This document shows, in pieces, positions 9,610 to 19,547 of a stretch of 64,000 nt of DNA. Position numbers and translations under genes: made by a program. The notes under the pieces are model-generated. The model did not search any database. It saw only the letters and a list, made by a program, of their open reading frames with translations, and was not told the DNA's origin. Every line of letters begins with the position of its first letter. Position 1 is the first letter of the stretch. The stretch spans positions 1 through 64,000 of the forward strand of contig NZ_JAUOPE010000016.1 of assembly GCF_030546755.1 (NCBI RefSeq), in the 5' to 3' direction. This DNA is from Colwellia sp. 1_MG-2023. GTDB lineage: Bacteria > Pseudomonadota > Gammaproteobacteria > Enterobacterales > Alteromonadaceae.

Positions 9610-12600
9610 GTCAACCTTTAATTCAAAATGATTTACCGTCGTTATCTATTCGTCGGCCAGTGTTAATTGTTGTTTTAAATTTACTTATCATTATTGCTGG
9701 CTTAGCGGCGTTTAATGCCATTGAAGTACGTGAGTTACCTGATGTTGATCGTCCCATCGTTTCGGTGACAGCTAATTTTCCAGGCGGATCACCAGAAACG
9801 GTTGATACCGAAGTGACTAGCAAGCTTGAAGGCGCCGTTGCACGTGTGAGTGGTGTTAAATCAATTAATGCTAACAGTGAAGAAGGCAATGCACGAGTAC
9901 GTGTTGAGTTTCGACCCGGTATTAATTTAGATGATGCTGCCAATGAAATTCGTGAATCAGTGAGTCGAGTTCAACGTGAATTGCCCGATACTGTTGAACG
10001 TTTGGCTATTATCAAAGCGGATAATGACGCGCAATCAGTCGTCAGTATTGCAGTTTCAAGTACGACATTAGATTTAGAAAGTTTAACTGAAAGAGTTGAA
10101 ACTGATTTAGCGCCCTTGTTTTTAAGTATACCTGGAGTTGCCGATGTACGTTTAAATGGTGACAGAGAAAGGGTACTAAGAGTGCTACTAGACCCACTTC
10201 GTCTAACTAGTTTTAATTTATCGATAACTGATGTTGCAGCAGCACTGCGACAAGCCCCGTTTGATGTGCCTGCCGGTAGTATGAAATCAACTGATCAGCA
10301 GCTGATTGTCCGCGCCGATGCTACTTCTATCTCTGCGGAAGAAGTAGCTGATATTATCATTCGCAATAATACTCGTATCGGTGATGTTGCCACGGTATTT
10401 TTTGGTCCTGCTGATGCAAATAGTATGGTGCGACTAGATGGTAGACCGGTAATAGGCTTAGGCGTCATTCGGCAAGCGCGCTCCAATACCATTGAAATTT
10501 CTGACGAAGTACTCGCATTAGTTAAACAGGTTGAGCATCGTTTCCCTGATTTGCAAATGCAAGTGACTTCTGATGATGCTGAGTTTATTCGTGGTTCAGT
10601 TCAAGAAGTGATCACTTCATTGCTATTAACTATCATCTTAGTTATCGCAACGTTATGGTTATTTATTGGCTCAGGAAGAGCGACGATTGTGCCTGCGCTA
10701 TCAATTCCAGTATCACTGATTGGTGCATTAGCCGCAATATGGTTAATGGGTTTTTCAATCAATATATTAACTTTACTTGCTTTAGTGCTTGCAACAGGTT
10801 TGATCGTTGACGATGCCATTGTTGTTACTGAAAATATTCAGCGTCGACGTAGTTTAGGATTAGGTGCAAGAGCCTCAGCCGTTATTGGTACCCGAGAAGT
10901 ATTCTTTGCTGTGGTTGCGACAACCGCGGTACTTGTAGCTGTTTTTGTTCCTATTGCCTTTTTACCTTCTACCGCTGGGCGATTATTTAGAGAGTTTGGT
11001 GGTGTACTGGCTATTTCGGTGATTATTTCTTCGTTTGTTGCATTGTCTTTAGTACCGGCAATTACCGCTCGTTTACCTGTAAAAGCAAATAATCACAATC
11101 GCTTGGCTAGTTTCGGTAATGTAGTTTTAGGCTGGTATCAGCGCTCTTTACATTTTGCACTAAATAAAGCTTGGTTTGTTTTTATCGCAAGTTTAGTGGC
11201 CGCCTTATCCGCTATCAGTCTATATAGTTATTTAGACAATGAATTAATGCCTTCTGAAGACAGAGGTAGTATTCGTATTTTTGCCCGAGGTCCCGATGGT
11301 GTTGGATTAAATTTTATGGATCGTCAAGCCCATAAAATGGAAGAAATTTTATTGCCTTATGTACAAGGCGGGAATATTGATTCTATTTATACTGTGGTGG
11401 GGCAATGGGATCCTAATATTGCCTTTGTCACGGTTCCACTAAAAAATTGGGATGAACGTTCGCGTTCTCAACAAGAAATTATTGAAGAAATTCGTGGGCC
11501 GTTATCAAAAATTCCAGGTGCTCCTGCACGTGCTTTTGGTTCTAACAGTCTTAATTTACGTGGTCAAGGTGGCGGTCTTGAATTTGCCTTAACGGGGCAA
11601 GACTATGATGAAATTTTTATTGCCGCACAAAGTTTCTCTAAAATTATCCAAAAAGAATTACCTGAGCTTGGTTTACCACGAATTTCTTATCAACCAAGTC
11701 AACCACAATTAAGGGTAAATATTGACCGACGTCGTGCCAAAGAATTGGGTGTGCCATTGTCAGATATCTCCTCTACTTTACGAGTTGCGATTAACGGTGA
11801 TGATATTGCTGATTTAAATGTCGGTGATCAGGCTATCCCTATTATTTTACAAGCGCAGAGTCAGCAAATTAAAGATCCCACTGATTTAGCGAATTTATAT
11901 GTAGGTTCAAGTAACGGCACTTTAGTACCTTTATCAAGTTTGGCTAATATTTCTGAAGAAGGTGTTGCTGCAGAGTTACAACGCCAAGCACAGCGTCGTG
12001 CTATTGAGATGGAAATGGAATTACCTAAAGATATCCCCTTACAACAAGTGGTAGAAAAACTACGTAGTTTAGGGGAAGCAAACCTACCAAGTAATATAGG
12101 TTTGATCTTCTTAGGTGAAGCTTTAACGTTTGAAGAAACCGCTCGAGATGTCACCTTAACGTATGTGCTTGCCTTTGTGATTGTTTTATTAGTGTTGGCT
12201 GCACAATTTGAAAGTATGAATAGTGCTGTGGTTGTTATGTCTACCGTACCGTTTGGTATCGCTGCTGCTTTATTTGCGTTGTTTTTAACCGGGACATCAA
12301 TCAATATTTATTCACAAATTGGTTTAGTGATGTTAATTGGTTTATTGGCAAAAAATGCAATTTTATTAGTTGAATTTGCCGATCAATTACGTGACCAAGG
12401 CTATAGCGTTCGAAAAGCGGTAGAAGAGGCGGCGAGTATAAGGTTACGACCAATAACCATGACATTATTATCAACCTTATTAGGCTCATTACCGCTTATT
12501 TTATCAAGTGGTGCCGGTGCAGAAGCACGTAATGCGATTGGTTGGGTTGTTTTTGGTGGCTTAGGTATTGCGGTGGTATTTACGCTTTATTTAACACCTG

Positions 12601-12701
12601 TGCTTTATTTAGCTTTAGCACGATTTACTAAGCCTAGAGCCGATGAAGCGAAACGACTTGAATCAGAATTAGATGATGCAGAAAAACTCACGAATTTATA
12701 G
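9606..12701 (+). CDS. RND family efflux pump, inner-membrane transporter
   Basis: A 1031-residue AcrB/MexB-type proton-driven pump. Twelve membrane segments and two large periplasmic loops are in the expected order. The proton-relay residues are present: the Asp-Asp pair in GLIVDDAIVVTEN (fourth segment) and the Lys in GLLAKNAILLVEF (tenth segment). Together with the adaptor it should export hydrophobic compounds or drugs through a TolC-like channel encoded elsewhere. The gene overlaps the adaptor stop by four bases. Substrate range and regulation are not visible. The drug-type HAE-1 subfamily is more likely than a metal pump because the metal-binding residues typical of HME pumps are not evident. 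Confidence 0.95.
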   Translation: MSQPLIQNDLPSLSIRRPVLIVVLNLLIIIAGLAAFNAIEVRELPDVDRPIVSVTANFPGGSPETVDTEVTSKLEGAVARVSGVKSINANSEEGNARVRVEFRPGINLDDAANEIRESVSRVQRELPDTVERLAIIKADNDAQSVVSIAVSSTTLDLESLTERVETDLAPLFLSIPGVADVRLNGDRERVLRVLLDPLRLTSFNLSITDVAAALRQAPFDVPAGSMKSTDQQLIVRADATSISAEEVADIIIRNNTRIGDVATVFFGPADANSMVRLDGRPVIGLGVIRQARSNTIEISDEVLALVKQVEHRFPDLQMQVTSDDAEFIRGSVQEVITSLLLTIILVIATLWLFIGSGRATIVPALSIPVSLIGALAAIWLMGFSINILTLLALVLATGLIVDDAIVVTENIQRRRSLGLGARASAVIGTREVFFAVVATTAVLVAVFVPIAFLPSTAGRLFREFGGVLAISVIISSFVALSLVPAITARLPVKANNHNRLASFGNVVLGWYQRSLHFALNKAWFVFIASLVAALSAISLYSYLDNELMPSEDRGSIRIFARGPDGVGLNFMDRQAHKMEEILLPYVQGGNIDSIYTVVGQWDPNIAFVTVPLKNWDERSRSQQEIIEEIRGPLSKIPGAPARAFGSNSLNLRGQGGGLEFALTGQDYDEIFIAAQSFSKIIQKELPELGLPRISYQPSQPQLRVNIDRRRAKELGVPLSDISSTLRVAINGDDIADLNVGDQAIPIILQAQSQQIKDPTDLANLYVGSSNGTLVPLSSLANISEEGVAAELQRQAQRRAIEMEMELPKDIPLQQVVEKLRSLGEANLPSNIGLIFLGEALTFEETARDVTLTYVLAFVIVLLVLAAQFESMNSAVVVMSTVPFGIAAALFALFLTGTSINIYSQIGLVMLIGLLAKNAILLVEFADQLRDQGYSVRKAVEEAASIRLRPITMTLLSTLLGSLPLILSSGAGAEARNAIGWVVFGGLGIAVVFTLYLTPVLYLALARFTKPRADEAKRLESELDDAEKLTNL

Positions 12702-12740
12702 TGTTACGTTAAATTCTATCTAGTTATCCAAAGATTAATC

Positions 12741-12767
12741 AAGGTGCTAATAGTTAGCGCCTTTTTT
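12741..12767 (+). terminator. Intrinsic terminator of the RND operon
   Basis: AAGGTGCTAA (12741-12750) pairs with TTAGCGCCTT (12754-12763) around a TAG loop, allowing one T-G pair, and continues into six T residues. Confidence 0.88.
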
Positions 12768-12863
12768 GATCTAAGCTAGGCAATAAAAGATGCTATTAAG
12801 CCAAGCTAAGTATTTAGCTTTAAATGATTAACAAGAAGAATTTTAAAATTGGGAAGTATAAAA

Positions 12864-12940
12864 TGGTACGTCCGAGTGAATTCGAATCACCGACCTCATC
12901 CATGTCAAGGATGCGCTCTAACCAACTGAGCTACGGACGT
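12864..12940 (-). tRNA. tRNA-Val (GAC)
   Basis: Read on the minus strand this is a 77-nt cloverleaf with acceptor ACGTCCG paired to CGGACGT, encoded CCA (TGG at 12864-12866 on the plus strand) and anticodon loop TTGACAT giving GAC, valine. The D arm and GGTGATTCGAATTCAC T arm are intact. Confidence 0.95.
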
Positions 12941-13069
12941 ATAACTTTTAGCAGTGTTGAATGAATCAACGGGCGCTATGTTAGCGATCTGAAATATGAG
13001 TTGCAAGCAATTTTCACTATTTCACTTTAATTTTCGTGCGTTTGATTATTAATCCAACAAAATTAACGC

Positions 13070-14440
13070 TTAGCCTACCATTAATGCTTGGTCAAAGCGC
13101 TTCTGGATCACTTTTAACCGCCATGCTAAAAATATAGCGGCCGTTGTTAAGCCTGAGATAAAACCAATCCAAAAGCCGTATGGACCAATGGGTTCGATAA
13201 TCCAATTAGTTAATCCTAAAATAAGTCCAATCGATAATCCTACGCCCCAATAAGACAGAAAAGTAATATAAAGAATCGACTTGGTATCTTTATAGCCGCG
13301 TAATGCTCCGGCTGAAATTACTTGAATGGCATCAGAAAATTGAAATAACGCGGCAAGAAACATTAAGCTCGCTGCTAATTCAATTACGGGAATTTCATGG
13401 GTATATATTGCCGCAATTTCATGTCGAAAACCTAAACTTAAAGCGGCTGTAACAATGGCAATTACTAAACCTAAAACAACCGAATAACGGCAAATTTCTT
13501 TCGCTTTTTCATGGTCGCCATCACCGACCGCAAAACCTACTTGTATGGTCACCGCCATTGCTAAACTTAATGGCACCATAAAGACTAATCCGGAAAAGTT
13601 GATTGCTATTTGATGACTAGCTACCACATCAGCGCCAAATGGAGCAAGGATAATTGCCACAGCGCAGAATAAACTTACTTCAAATAAAAGTGACATAGCA
13701 ATGGGGAGACCGATTGATAAGATATTTTTTATTGCTGACCATTGTGGCCAATAAAATCTTTTAAAAAGTGGCGCGTGTTGTAAATGTTTAGAGAAATAAC
13801 AATACACTAACATGGATAAAAACATTACCCAGTAAACTATTGCAGTAGCAATACCACAACCAGCACCACCTAAAGCAGGCATACCAAATTCGCCATAAAT
13901 AAAGATGTAATTTGCCGGAATATTAATAATTAAACCTATGATACTGATGATCATAGTCGGCTTAGTAAAAGATAATCCTTCAGAATAATTACGTAGTACA
14001 AGATACAAACAAAAACCAGGCCCGCCCCATATGATATAACCTAGGTAATCAAACATTAGGGTTTTAAGATTAGTTTCTAAAGAGACATGCTCTATCACCA
14101 CAGGTGAGATCAACACATATAAAACAATTAAGGCGACACCTAAGGTTAACGCAATCCAAGCGGTTTGATAGGTCTCATTGGCGACTTGTTCAAACTTATT
14201 GGCACCTGCAAGCTGAGAAACAATGGCAGCAAGCGCCATTATCAAGCCATAAATCGTTAAAATCAGCGGTAACCAAATACTACTTGCAACAGCAACCGCA
14301 GCCATATCGGTTGAACTGACTCGGCCAGCCATCACTGTGTCGGCAAATCCCATTAAATTTTGGATCAGTTGCGCGATTAATATCGGATAGGCTAATTTCA
14401 TTAACCTTTTGGTATTGGTGATAAAACTATTTAATTGCAT
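13070..14440 (-). CDS. norM: MATE family multidrug efflux transporter, NorM type
   Basis: A 456-residue inner-membrane transporter with twelve predicted segments. The N terminus (MKLAYPILIAQLIQNLMGFADTVMAG split over residues 15-40) and the PLILTIYGLIMALAAIVSQL region are characteristic of NorM/MdtK, which exports cationic drugs such as fluoroquinolones in exchange for Na+ or H+. It is divergent from ribE with a 66-bp gap, the same neighbourhood as E. coli mdtK and ribC, which supports the assignment. It is a different subgroup from the MATE gene at 800-2176. Confidence 0.93.
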   Translation of the reverse strand: MQLNSFITNTKRLMKLAYPILIAQLIQNLMGFADTVMAGRVSSTDMAAVAVASSIWLPLILTIYGLIMALAAIVSQLAGANKFEQVANETYQTAWIALTLGVALIVLYVLISPVVIEHVSLETNLKTLMFDYLGYIIWGGPGFCLYLVLRNYSEGLSFTKPTMIISIIGLIINIPANYIFIYGEFGMPALGGAGCGIATAIVYWVMFLSMLVYCYFSKHLQHAPLFKRFYWPQWSAIKNILSIGLPIAMSLLFEVSLFCAVAIILAPFGADVVASHQIAINFSGLVFMVPLSLAMAVTIQVGFAVGDGDHEKAKEICRYSVVLGLVIAIVTAALSLGFRHEIAAIYTHEIPVIELAASLMFLAALFQFSDAIQVISAGALRGYKDTKSILYITFLSYWGVGLSIGLILGLTNWIIEPIGPYGFWIGFISGLTTAAIFLAWRLKVIQKRFDQALMVG

Positions 14441-14506
14441 GACGCTCTGGTATTCACTAATTCAGCTTTGTTAGAATTAAAATTCTTAATGACTATTGGA
14501 TGATAT

Positions 14507-15118
14507 ATGTTTACTGGCATTGTGCAATCTCAAGCTGAAGTTTATTCGGCAAAATATCAAAATAATTTTTTGCATCTCATTATTAAACTTCACGAAACTT
14601 TTGTAGATAACTTAACACTTGGCGCAAGCATCGCCATTAATGGTGTTTGCTTAACAGTAGTGAAGTTCGACATTAATCATCACAATGCTTTTATTTCATT
14701 TGACGTGATTGATGAAACGTTAGCAACATCCAATTTAGCAAAATTGCACACAGGTATGATGGTTAATGTTGAGCGTTCTTTAAAAGTAGGTGATGAAATT
14801 GGCGGCCATATAGTAAGTGGTCATGTTCATACAAAAGCGAGGTTAGTGGAGAGAAAACAAACAGACACAAATTGCTGTATGTTGTTTACACTTGACCCAC
14901 AATGGCACAAATACATTTTACCTAAAGGTTTTATTACTATTAATGGTATTAGCTTAACGGTAGGTGAATTTTCAAAAGGCGTTTTTGCCGTTCATTTGAT
15001 CCCTGAAACATTAGCGAGAACAAACCTAGCCTCGCTGTCACTCCAAGATGAAGTAAATATTGAACTTGACCAACAAACCATGACGATAGTGACTACCATT
15101 GAAAGAATGAAGTTATAA
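14507..15118 (+). CDS. ribE: Riboflavin synthase, alpha chain
   Basis: A 203-residue enzyme that dismutates two 6,7-dimethyl-8-ribityllumazine molecules into riboflavin. It begins MFTGIVQ, the family's conserved N terminus, and contains two lumazine-binding barrels: the first with GASIAINGVCLTV, the second with GGHIVSGHVH and GFITINGISLTV. It stands apart from other rib genes, divergent from norM. No FMN riboswitch is visible in the 66-bp upstream gap. Confidence 0.97.
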   Translation: MFTGIVQSQAEVYSAKYQNNFLHLIIKLHETFVDNLTLGASIAINGVCLTVVKFDINHHNAFISFDVIDETLATSNLAKLHTGMMVNVERSLKVGDEIGGHIVSGHVHTKARLVERKQTDTNCCMLFTLDPQWHKYILPKGFITINGISLTVGEFSKGVFAVHLIPETLARTNLASLSLQDEVNIELDQQTMTIVTTIERMKL

Positions 15119-15168
15119 ACTAACTATAGGCCACGAAACAGCTTGTTTAATTTAGATTCATTAATCGC

Positions 15169-15390
15169 TTAAAATATTTGCTCATCATCGGTATTCACAG
15201 CCAGTTGAACCTTTTGTCGGTATTCGTCAATATGCATGTTTAAATGAATATCGTTGCAGCAAGCGGGGCATTCGTCATAATAATCTTGATCACCCGCACT
15301 CGGGTCTATGGTGATAAAAATATGATGTCCACAGCTAGGACAAGAAATTCTTTGTTCTGATACTTTATCTAAAACACAATCTTGGGGCAT
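15169..15390 (-). CDS. CPXCG-motif cysteine-rich protein
   Basis: A 73-residue protein with two metal-binding knuckles, CPSCG and CPACC, that fits the CPXCG-motif family of small zinc-ribbon-like proteins of unknown function. The ATG at 15390 is chosen because a strong AGGAGG lies four bases before it. A longer in-frame reading to 15441 would place that site inside the gene. It is convergent with ribE. Confidence 0.85.
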   Translation of the reverse strand: MPQDCVLDKVSEQRISCPSCGHHIFITIDPSAGDQDYYDECPACCNDIHLNMHIDEYRQKVQLAVNTDDEQIF

Positions 15391-15560
15391 GTTGCCTCCT
15401 AGATATCTAAGTTCATCATACGGTATATTAAGTATGATCAATTTTAGCCAAAGTGCGAATATATTGATGCGATTCTATAAGGAAAATAATCTTAGTTTTA
15501 TCGTGATTTGCTCACTGCAATATAAAATATAATGAAATCAATTAGCTTTATCTTTTATGA

Positions 15561-16427
15561 CTAATGAATCGATAATATTCTGGATAAAACCGCTTTAGAT
15601 TGTTCGATATATATGCCACCAAATAAATTGGCGTGGTTAAGAATATGATAAAAATTATAAACCAATTTTCTTTGCTCATAATTTGGTGGTAGTGGAAATT
15701 CAACGTGATAACCTTGATAAAAATCATCGGGTAACAAGCCAAAAAGTTCTGTCATGGCAATGTCTACTTCTCTATCACCATAGTAACAAGCGGGATCAAA
15801 AATGACCGGCTTGTGATCAGTAAAACCGATATTTCCTTGCCATAAATCACCATGAACCAAGCAAGGTGTTACTTGATGATGTAATAATGCGTCATGACAC
15901 ACTTGGGTAATATGATCGATATTACCCAGTTTGATCGATTTCTCATGCAATAACTGTAATTGCCAACCAATACGTTGTTCAGCGAAAAAGGTGCGCCAAT
16001 TGCTTTGCCATTTATTAGGTTGGAGTGTGTCACCGATAAAATTGTCATGCTGCCAACCAAATTGACCATGAGAGGAGTTTTTATGAAGTTGGGCTAATTG
16101 TTGACCTAAATGATACCAATCATGGGAATCTGGTGTTTCAAATGGGATGTAACTTAACACTAAAAAACTTTTATTTAATGTTGTGCCCACGCTAATAACA
16201 TCAGGACAATTAATTTGATGCGCTGATTTAATTTTTTCTAATGCGTATGCTTCTGATTCAAAATGGGTTAAATGACTTTTATCATTTAATTTGACAAAAT
16301 ATTTTTGCTGATAATTACTCACCCAAAAACATAAGTTAATGTCGCCACCGACAGCAATTTCTTTATGTAAAATTGAAAAGGGTTGTTCGGTAGCCCCTTG
16401 AATATGTTGCTCTATTGTCGACCACAT
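15561..16427 (-). CDS. Fructosamine / ketosamine-3-kinase family protein
   Basis: A 288-residue kinase with the aminoglycoside-phosphotransferase fold. The catalytic loop HGDLWQGNIGF and the following FDPACYYGDREVDIAM (metal-binding Asp) are clear. The N-terminal lobe carries the nucleotide-binding Lys in KYFVKLN. Family members phosphorylate the sugar of glycated proteins (ribulosamine or fructosamine), causing deglycation. AGGAGA gives a good ribosome-binding site. The gene is monocistronic. The substrate is inferred from family only. Confidence 0.9.
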   Translation of the reverse strand: MWSTIEQHIQGATEQPFSILHKEIAVGGDINLCFWVSNYQQKYFVKLNDKSHLTHFESEAYALEKIKSAHQINCPDVISVGTTLNKSFLVLSYIPFETPDSHDWYHLGQQLAQLHKNSSHGQFGWQHDNFIGDTLQPNKWQSNWRTFFAEQRIGWQLQLLHEKSIKLGNIDHITQVCHDALLHHQVTPCLVHGDLWQGNIGFTDHKPVIFDPACYYGDREVDIAMTELFGLLPDDFYQGYHVEFPLPPNYEQRKLVYNFYHILNHANLFGGIYIEQSKAVLSRILSIH

Positions 16428-16541
16428 TATTGTCTCCTATAGGCGAAAGCAATTTGACGCAATTGTTATCAGTATAGTAAAACTTCGCTATAGTGAAACT
16501 ACAGTGAATGTTTTAAACGAAACAATGAAAAGACTAGGAGT

Positions 16542-16877
16542 TTATTGATCGCTTTCAATGATCAAATGTTTGATTTTGTTTGGTACGCCATCCCATTTAT
16601 CCGCATCTTTAGGGGGAGCTTTTACTTCAGTGATCCTTGGCCAAATTTTAGAGAGTTCGGCATTTAATTCTATAAATTCTTTTTGCGCCTCTGGTACTTC
16701 ATCTTCTTGATAAATAGCTTCTGCAGGACATTCTACTGGGCAGAGATCGCAGTCAATACAATCATCAGGATTAATGGCAAGAAAATTTTCACCTTCATAA
16801 AAGGCATCCGCAGGGCATACCGCGACACAATCGGTATATTTACATTTAATACAATTGTCTGTTACTACAAAGGCCAT
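16542..16877 (-). CDS. fdxA: 7Fe ferredoxin (3Fe-4S / 4Fe-4S)
   Basis: A 111-residue electron carrier of the FdxA (Azotobacter FdI-like) type. The cysteines for two clusters are visible: Cys9, Cys17 and Cys21 with a non-standard first motif, and [12 protein letters not shown] with Cys40, Cys43, Cys46 and Cys50. The C-terminal extension after residue 60 ([13 protein letters not shown]) is the conserved helical tail of this family. It is located in the cytoplasm; the redox partner is not known. Confidence 0.95.
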   Translation of the reverse strand: MAFVVTDNCIKCKYTDCVAVCPADAFYEGENFLAINPDDCIDCDLCPVECPAEAIYQEDEVPEAQKEFIELNAELSKIWPRITEVKAPPKDADKWDGVPNKIKHLIIESDQ

Positions 16878-17076
16878 GCTAATCTCTTGTATGATACTTT
16901 AAGGAATATTTCATCGGATATACATTCAGGAAGGTCAATTAGATGTTCCTGAATTTTGCTTGGATCATACCTTTATCATCGACAATTTCAAACTCTGATT
17001 TAACTGTGGCTGATGTTCGGGTAAAATACGCGAAAATTTTAATTGTCCCTTTTTCCTTGTGCGGAATTCATCACTT

Positions 17077-18729
17077 ATGTTGCGTTTAACCAATATTAAA
17101 CTAGATCTTAATCACCAACCTGAACAATTACAGCAAGCTATTCTTGAAAAACTCGGGATCGAAGCTGAGCAACTAGTTGAATTTACCGTGTTTAAACGTG
17201 GCTATGACGCTCGTCAAAAATCTCAAATACAATTAATTTATACGCTTGACGTGCAAACTACGCTGGACGATGAATTACTGCAAACCTTTGAAAAAGATAC
17301 TCAAGTTAAAGAAAGTCCCGATACGCGTTACCATTTTGTTGGTCAAGCACCCAGTACATTAACCGAGCGACCTGTAGTGATTGGTTTTGGCCCCTGTGGT
17401 TTATTTATTGGCTTGGTTTTAGCTCAAATGGGTTTTAAACCTATCGTGTTAGAACGCGGCAAAGAAGTTAGGCAACGTACCAAAGATACCTTTGGTTTTT
17501 GGCGTAAAAAAATACTCAATACAGAATCAAACGTACAATTTGGTGAAGGAGGCGCTGGCACCTTTTCAGACGGAAAACTCTATAGCCAAGTAAAAGATCC
17601 AAAACATTATAGCCGAAAAGTGTTGCATGAATTTGTGGATGCCGGCGCACCAGAAGAAATTTTATATGTAAGCAAACCACACATAGGAACCTTTAAGTTG
17701 GTGACTATGGTGGAACAAATGCGCGCTAAAATTATTGAACTAGGCGGTGAAATACGCTTTGAACAACGTGTTGATACCATAAATATGGCACCTGTTAATG
17801 GCTCAAGTGATAAAAAACAAGTAACAGGTGTTACTTTAGCGACTGGCGAAGTGATTTATACGAAACATTTAGCGTTAGCGATTGGTCATAGCGCTCGCGA
17901 CACTTTCAAAATGCTAGTTGAACAAGGTGTATTTGTTAAAGCAAAACCTTTTTCTGTTGGCTTTCGAATCGAACACGAACAATCTGTGATTGATGAAGCC
18001 AGATTTGGTAAAAATGCCGGGCATCCCATTTTAGGCGCTGCCGACTATAAATTAGTTCATCATTGTAAAAACGGTCGTTCGGTATACAGCTTTTGTATGT
18101 GCCCTGGGGGAACGGTTGTTGCGGCAGCATCAGAAGAAGGGCGGTTAGTTACTAATGGCATGAGTCAATATTCCCGTCATGAACGTAATGCTAACAGCGC
18201 TATTGTGGTTGGAATTGAGCCCAAAGATTTTACCTACGGAAGTGAAGATCCTGAGTCTGAAGCTGAGAATGTCTTAGCGGGAATTGAATTTCAACGCCGT
18301 TTAGAAGAAAAAGCCTTTAAACTAGGTGGCGAAAATTATGATGCCCCTGTGCAATTAGTTGGGGATTTTCTTAACAGCAGAAAAAGTGGTGAGCATGGTG
18401 ATGTAGAGCCTTCTTATAAACCCGGTGTAAAATATTGTGATTTAAGTGAAACCCTTCCTGAATATGCCATTGATGCTATTCGCGAAGCTTTACCTGCATT
18501 TAATCGCAAAATTAAAGGTTTTTCCATGAATGATGCAACACTTACTGCCGTGGAAACGCGTACGTCATCTCCCATTCAAATTACTCGTGATAAAGAAACG
18601 TTAGAAAGTCTTAATGTTAAAGGCTTATATCCTGCCGGTGAAGGGGCTGGCTATGCAGGTGGCATTCTTTCTGCAGGTATCGATGGGATAAAAGTCGCGG
18701 AGGCAATTGCTTTATCGATGTTGAAATAA
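17077..18729 (+). CDS. FAD-dependent oxidoreductase, NAD(FAD)-utilizing dehydrogenase family
   Basis: A protein of about 550 residues with an FAD-binding Rossmann motif, VVIGFGPCGLFIGL, about 100 residues in. This is followed by the GEGGAGTFSDGKL segment and a C-terminal GLYPAGEGAGYAGGI motif that closes the FAD site. This architecture is a widespread uncharacterised flavoprotein family, often annotated NAD(FAD)-utilizing dehydrogenase. The ATG at 17077 is preferred; a GTG six codons upstream has no better signal. The conserved CMCPGG near residue 345 may be part of the active site. The substrate is unknown. Confidence 0.9.
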   Translation: MLRLTNIKLDLNHQPEQLQQAILEKLGIEAEQLVEFTVFKRGYDARQKSQIQLIYTLDVQTTLDDELLQTFEKDTQVKESPDTRYHFVGQAPSTLTERPVVIGFGPCGLFIGLVLAQMGFKPIVLERGKEVRQRTKDTFGFWRKKILNTESNVQFGEGGAGTFSDGKLYSQVKDPKHYSRKVLHEFVDAGAPEEILYVSKPHIGTFKLVTMVEQMRAKIIELGGEIRFEQRVDTINMAPVNGSSDKKQVTGVTLATGEVIYTKHLALAIGHSARDTFKMLVEQGVFVKAKPFSVGFRIEHEQSVIDEARFGKNAGHPILGAADYKLVHHCKNGRSVYSFCMCPGGTVVAAASEEGRLVTNGMSQYSRHERNANSAIVVGIEPKDFTYGSEDPESEAENVLAGIEFQRRLEEKAFKLGGENYDAPVQLVGDFLNSRKSGEHGDVEPSYKPGVKYCDLSETLPEYAIDAIREALPAFNRKIKGFSMNDATLTAVETRTSSPIQITRDKETLESLNVKGLYPAGEGAGYAGGILSAGIDGIKVAEAIALSMLK

Positions 18730-18898
18730 AGAGCAAAATGAACTCAAAGCTACCAACGTCAACAATGGACGTAACTATTAATACACGTAACGATCTATCT
18801 TTTTTGAATAAATAGAATATTTGTTGATGTTGTTATTTGAACTGTTTGATTTATAGTGATAAGTCTATTTTATTTAACGTTATAACGATTGATATTTT

Positions 18899-19216
18899 AT
18901 GTCTATAATTTCTAATGTTATTTTAACCACGGCTATTTATGAAGGTGCTTGGTCAAAGAGTGATTATGGTAATGTTGATTTGTTAAATGATTATTTGCGC
19001 AAAAATTATCAGGGCACTTGCCTTCGTATTGTTCATGATAAAGCTGGCGGCCATCAGCAAATGACCTGCGATATATTTATGGCGGCGGTTGACTATCTTG
19101 ATGTTGACGCGTTAGTAAATGAGTTTTTAGCAATTGAATGGCAAAAGCCCGAACAAGCCCAACTTATGATCAGATCAAACCTTGATGAAAAATTTCAGTT
19201 ATTTTCACCAAATTAG
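18899..19216 (+). CDS. Uncharacterised 105-residue protein
   Basis: A soluble 105-residue product starting MSIISNVILTTAIYEG. It contains a CLRIVHDKAGGHQQMTCD segment and an acidic C-terminal half. I do not recognise a family. The ribosome-binding site is poor. It lies between the flavoprotein gene and the thrS operon. Amino-acid composition is normal and length is fair, so it is probably a real gene. Confidence 0.65.
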   Translation: MSIISNVILTTAIYEGAWSKSDYGNVDLLNDYLRKNYQGTCLRIVHDKAGGHQQMTCDIFMAAVDYLDVDALVNEFLAIEWQKPEQAQLMIRSNLDEKFQLFSPN

Positions 19217-19547
19217 CCAAAACTACTGAAAAATCATTCTTAAATACATCTTAATATTATTTTAGGGGCTGTTGATCGAAATAGGTTATCATATTTTTGT
19301 CAAAATAACTCGTATTAAAATTAAGAAGTGCAATTATTGGTGCACCATTGATATAAATAAGAATACATAGAGAACATATTGCCTCTAGTCATTGCAAATC
19401 ATAGTAAATTCCCCTATATTGCCGAGCTTGATTTGTTCTAGTCGTATTTAATGTACTCAGAATATAATCTACAGAATTTTATCATTATTTTATTTTAACA
19501 AAAATCAAGCGGCGCTTCGTGTGTGTCGCCACTGAAAAGGAAAAGTC
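19217..19547 (+). promoter_or_regulatory. thrS leader region with a hairpin next to the ribosome-binding site
   Basis: This 331-bp region holds no gene and should contain the promoter and leader of thrS. A hairpin GGCG (19511-19514) / CGCC (19527-19530) with loop containing TTCGT lies just before the AAAAGGAAAAG site. In E. coli, ThrRS represses its own mRNA through a leader that mimics the tRNA-Thr anticodon arm, and the CGT in this loop would fit such mimicry. The assignment is speculative. Confidence 0.35.

Noticed and set aside
11861-12304. 147-codon minus-strand frame within the RND pump
   Set aside because: Antisense shadow of a well-conserved transporter.
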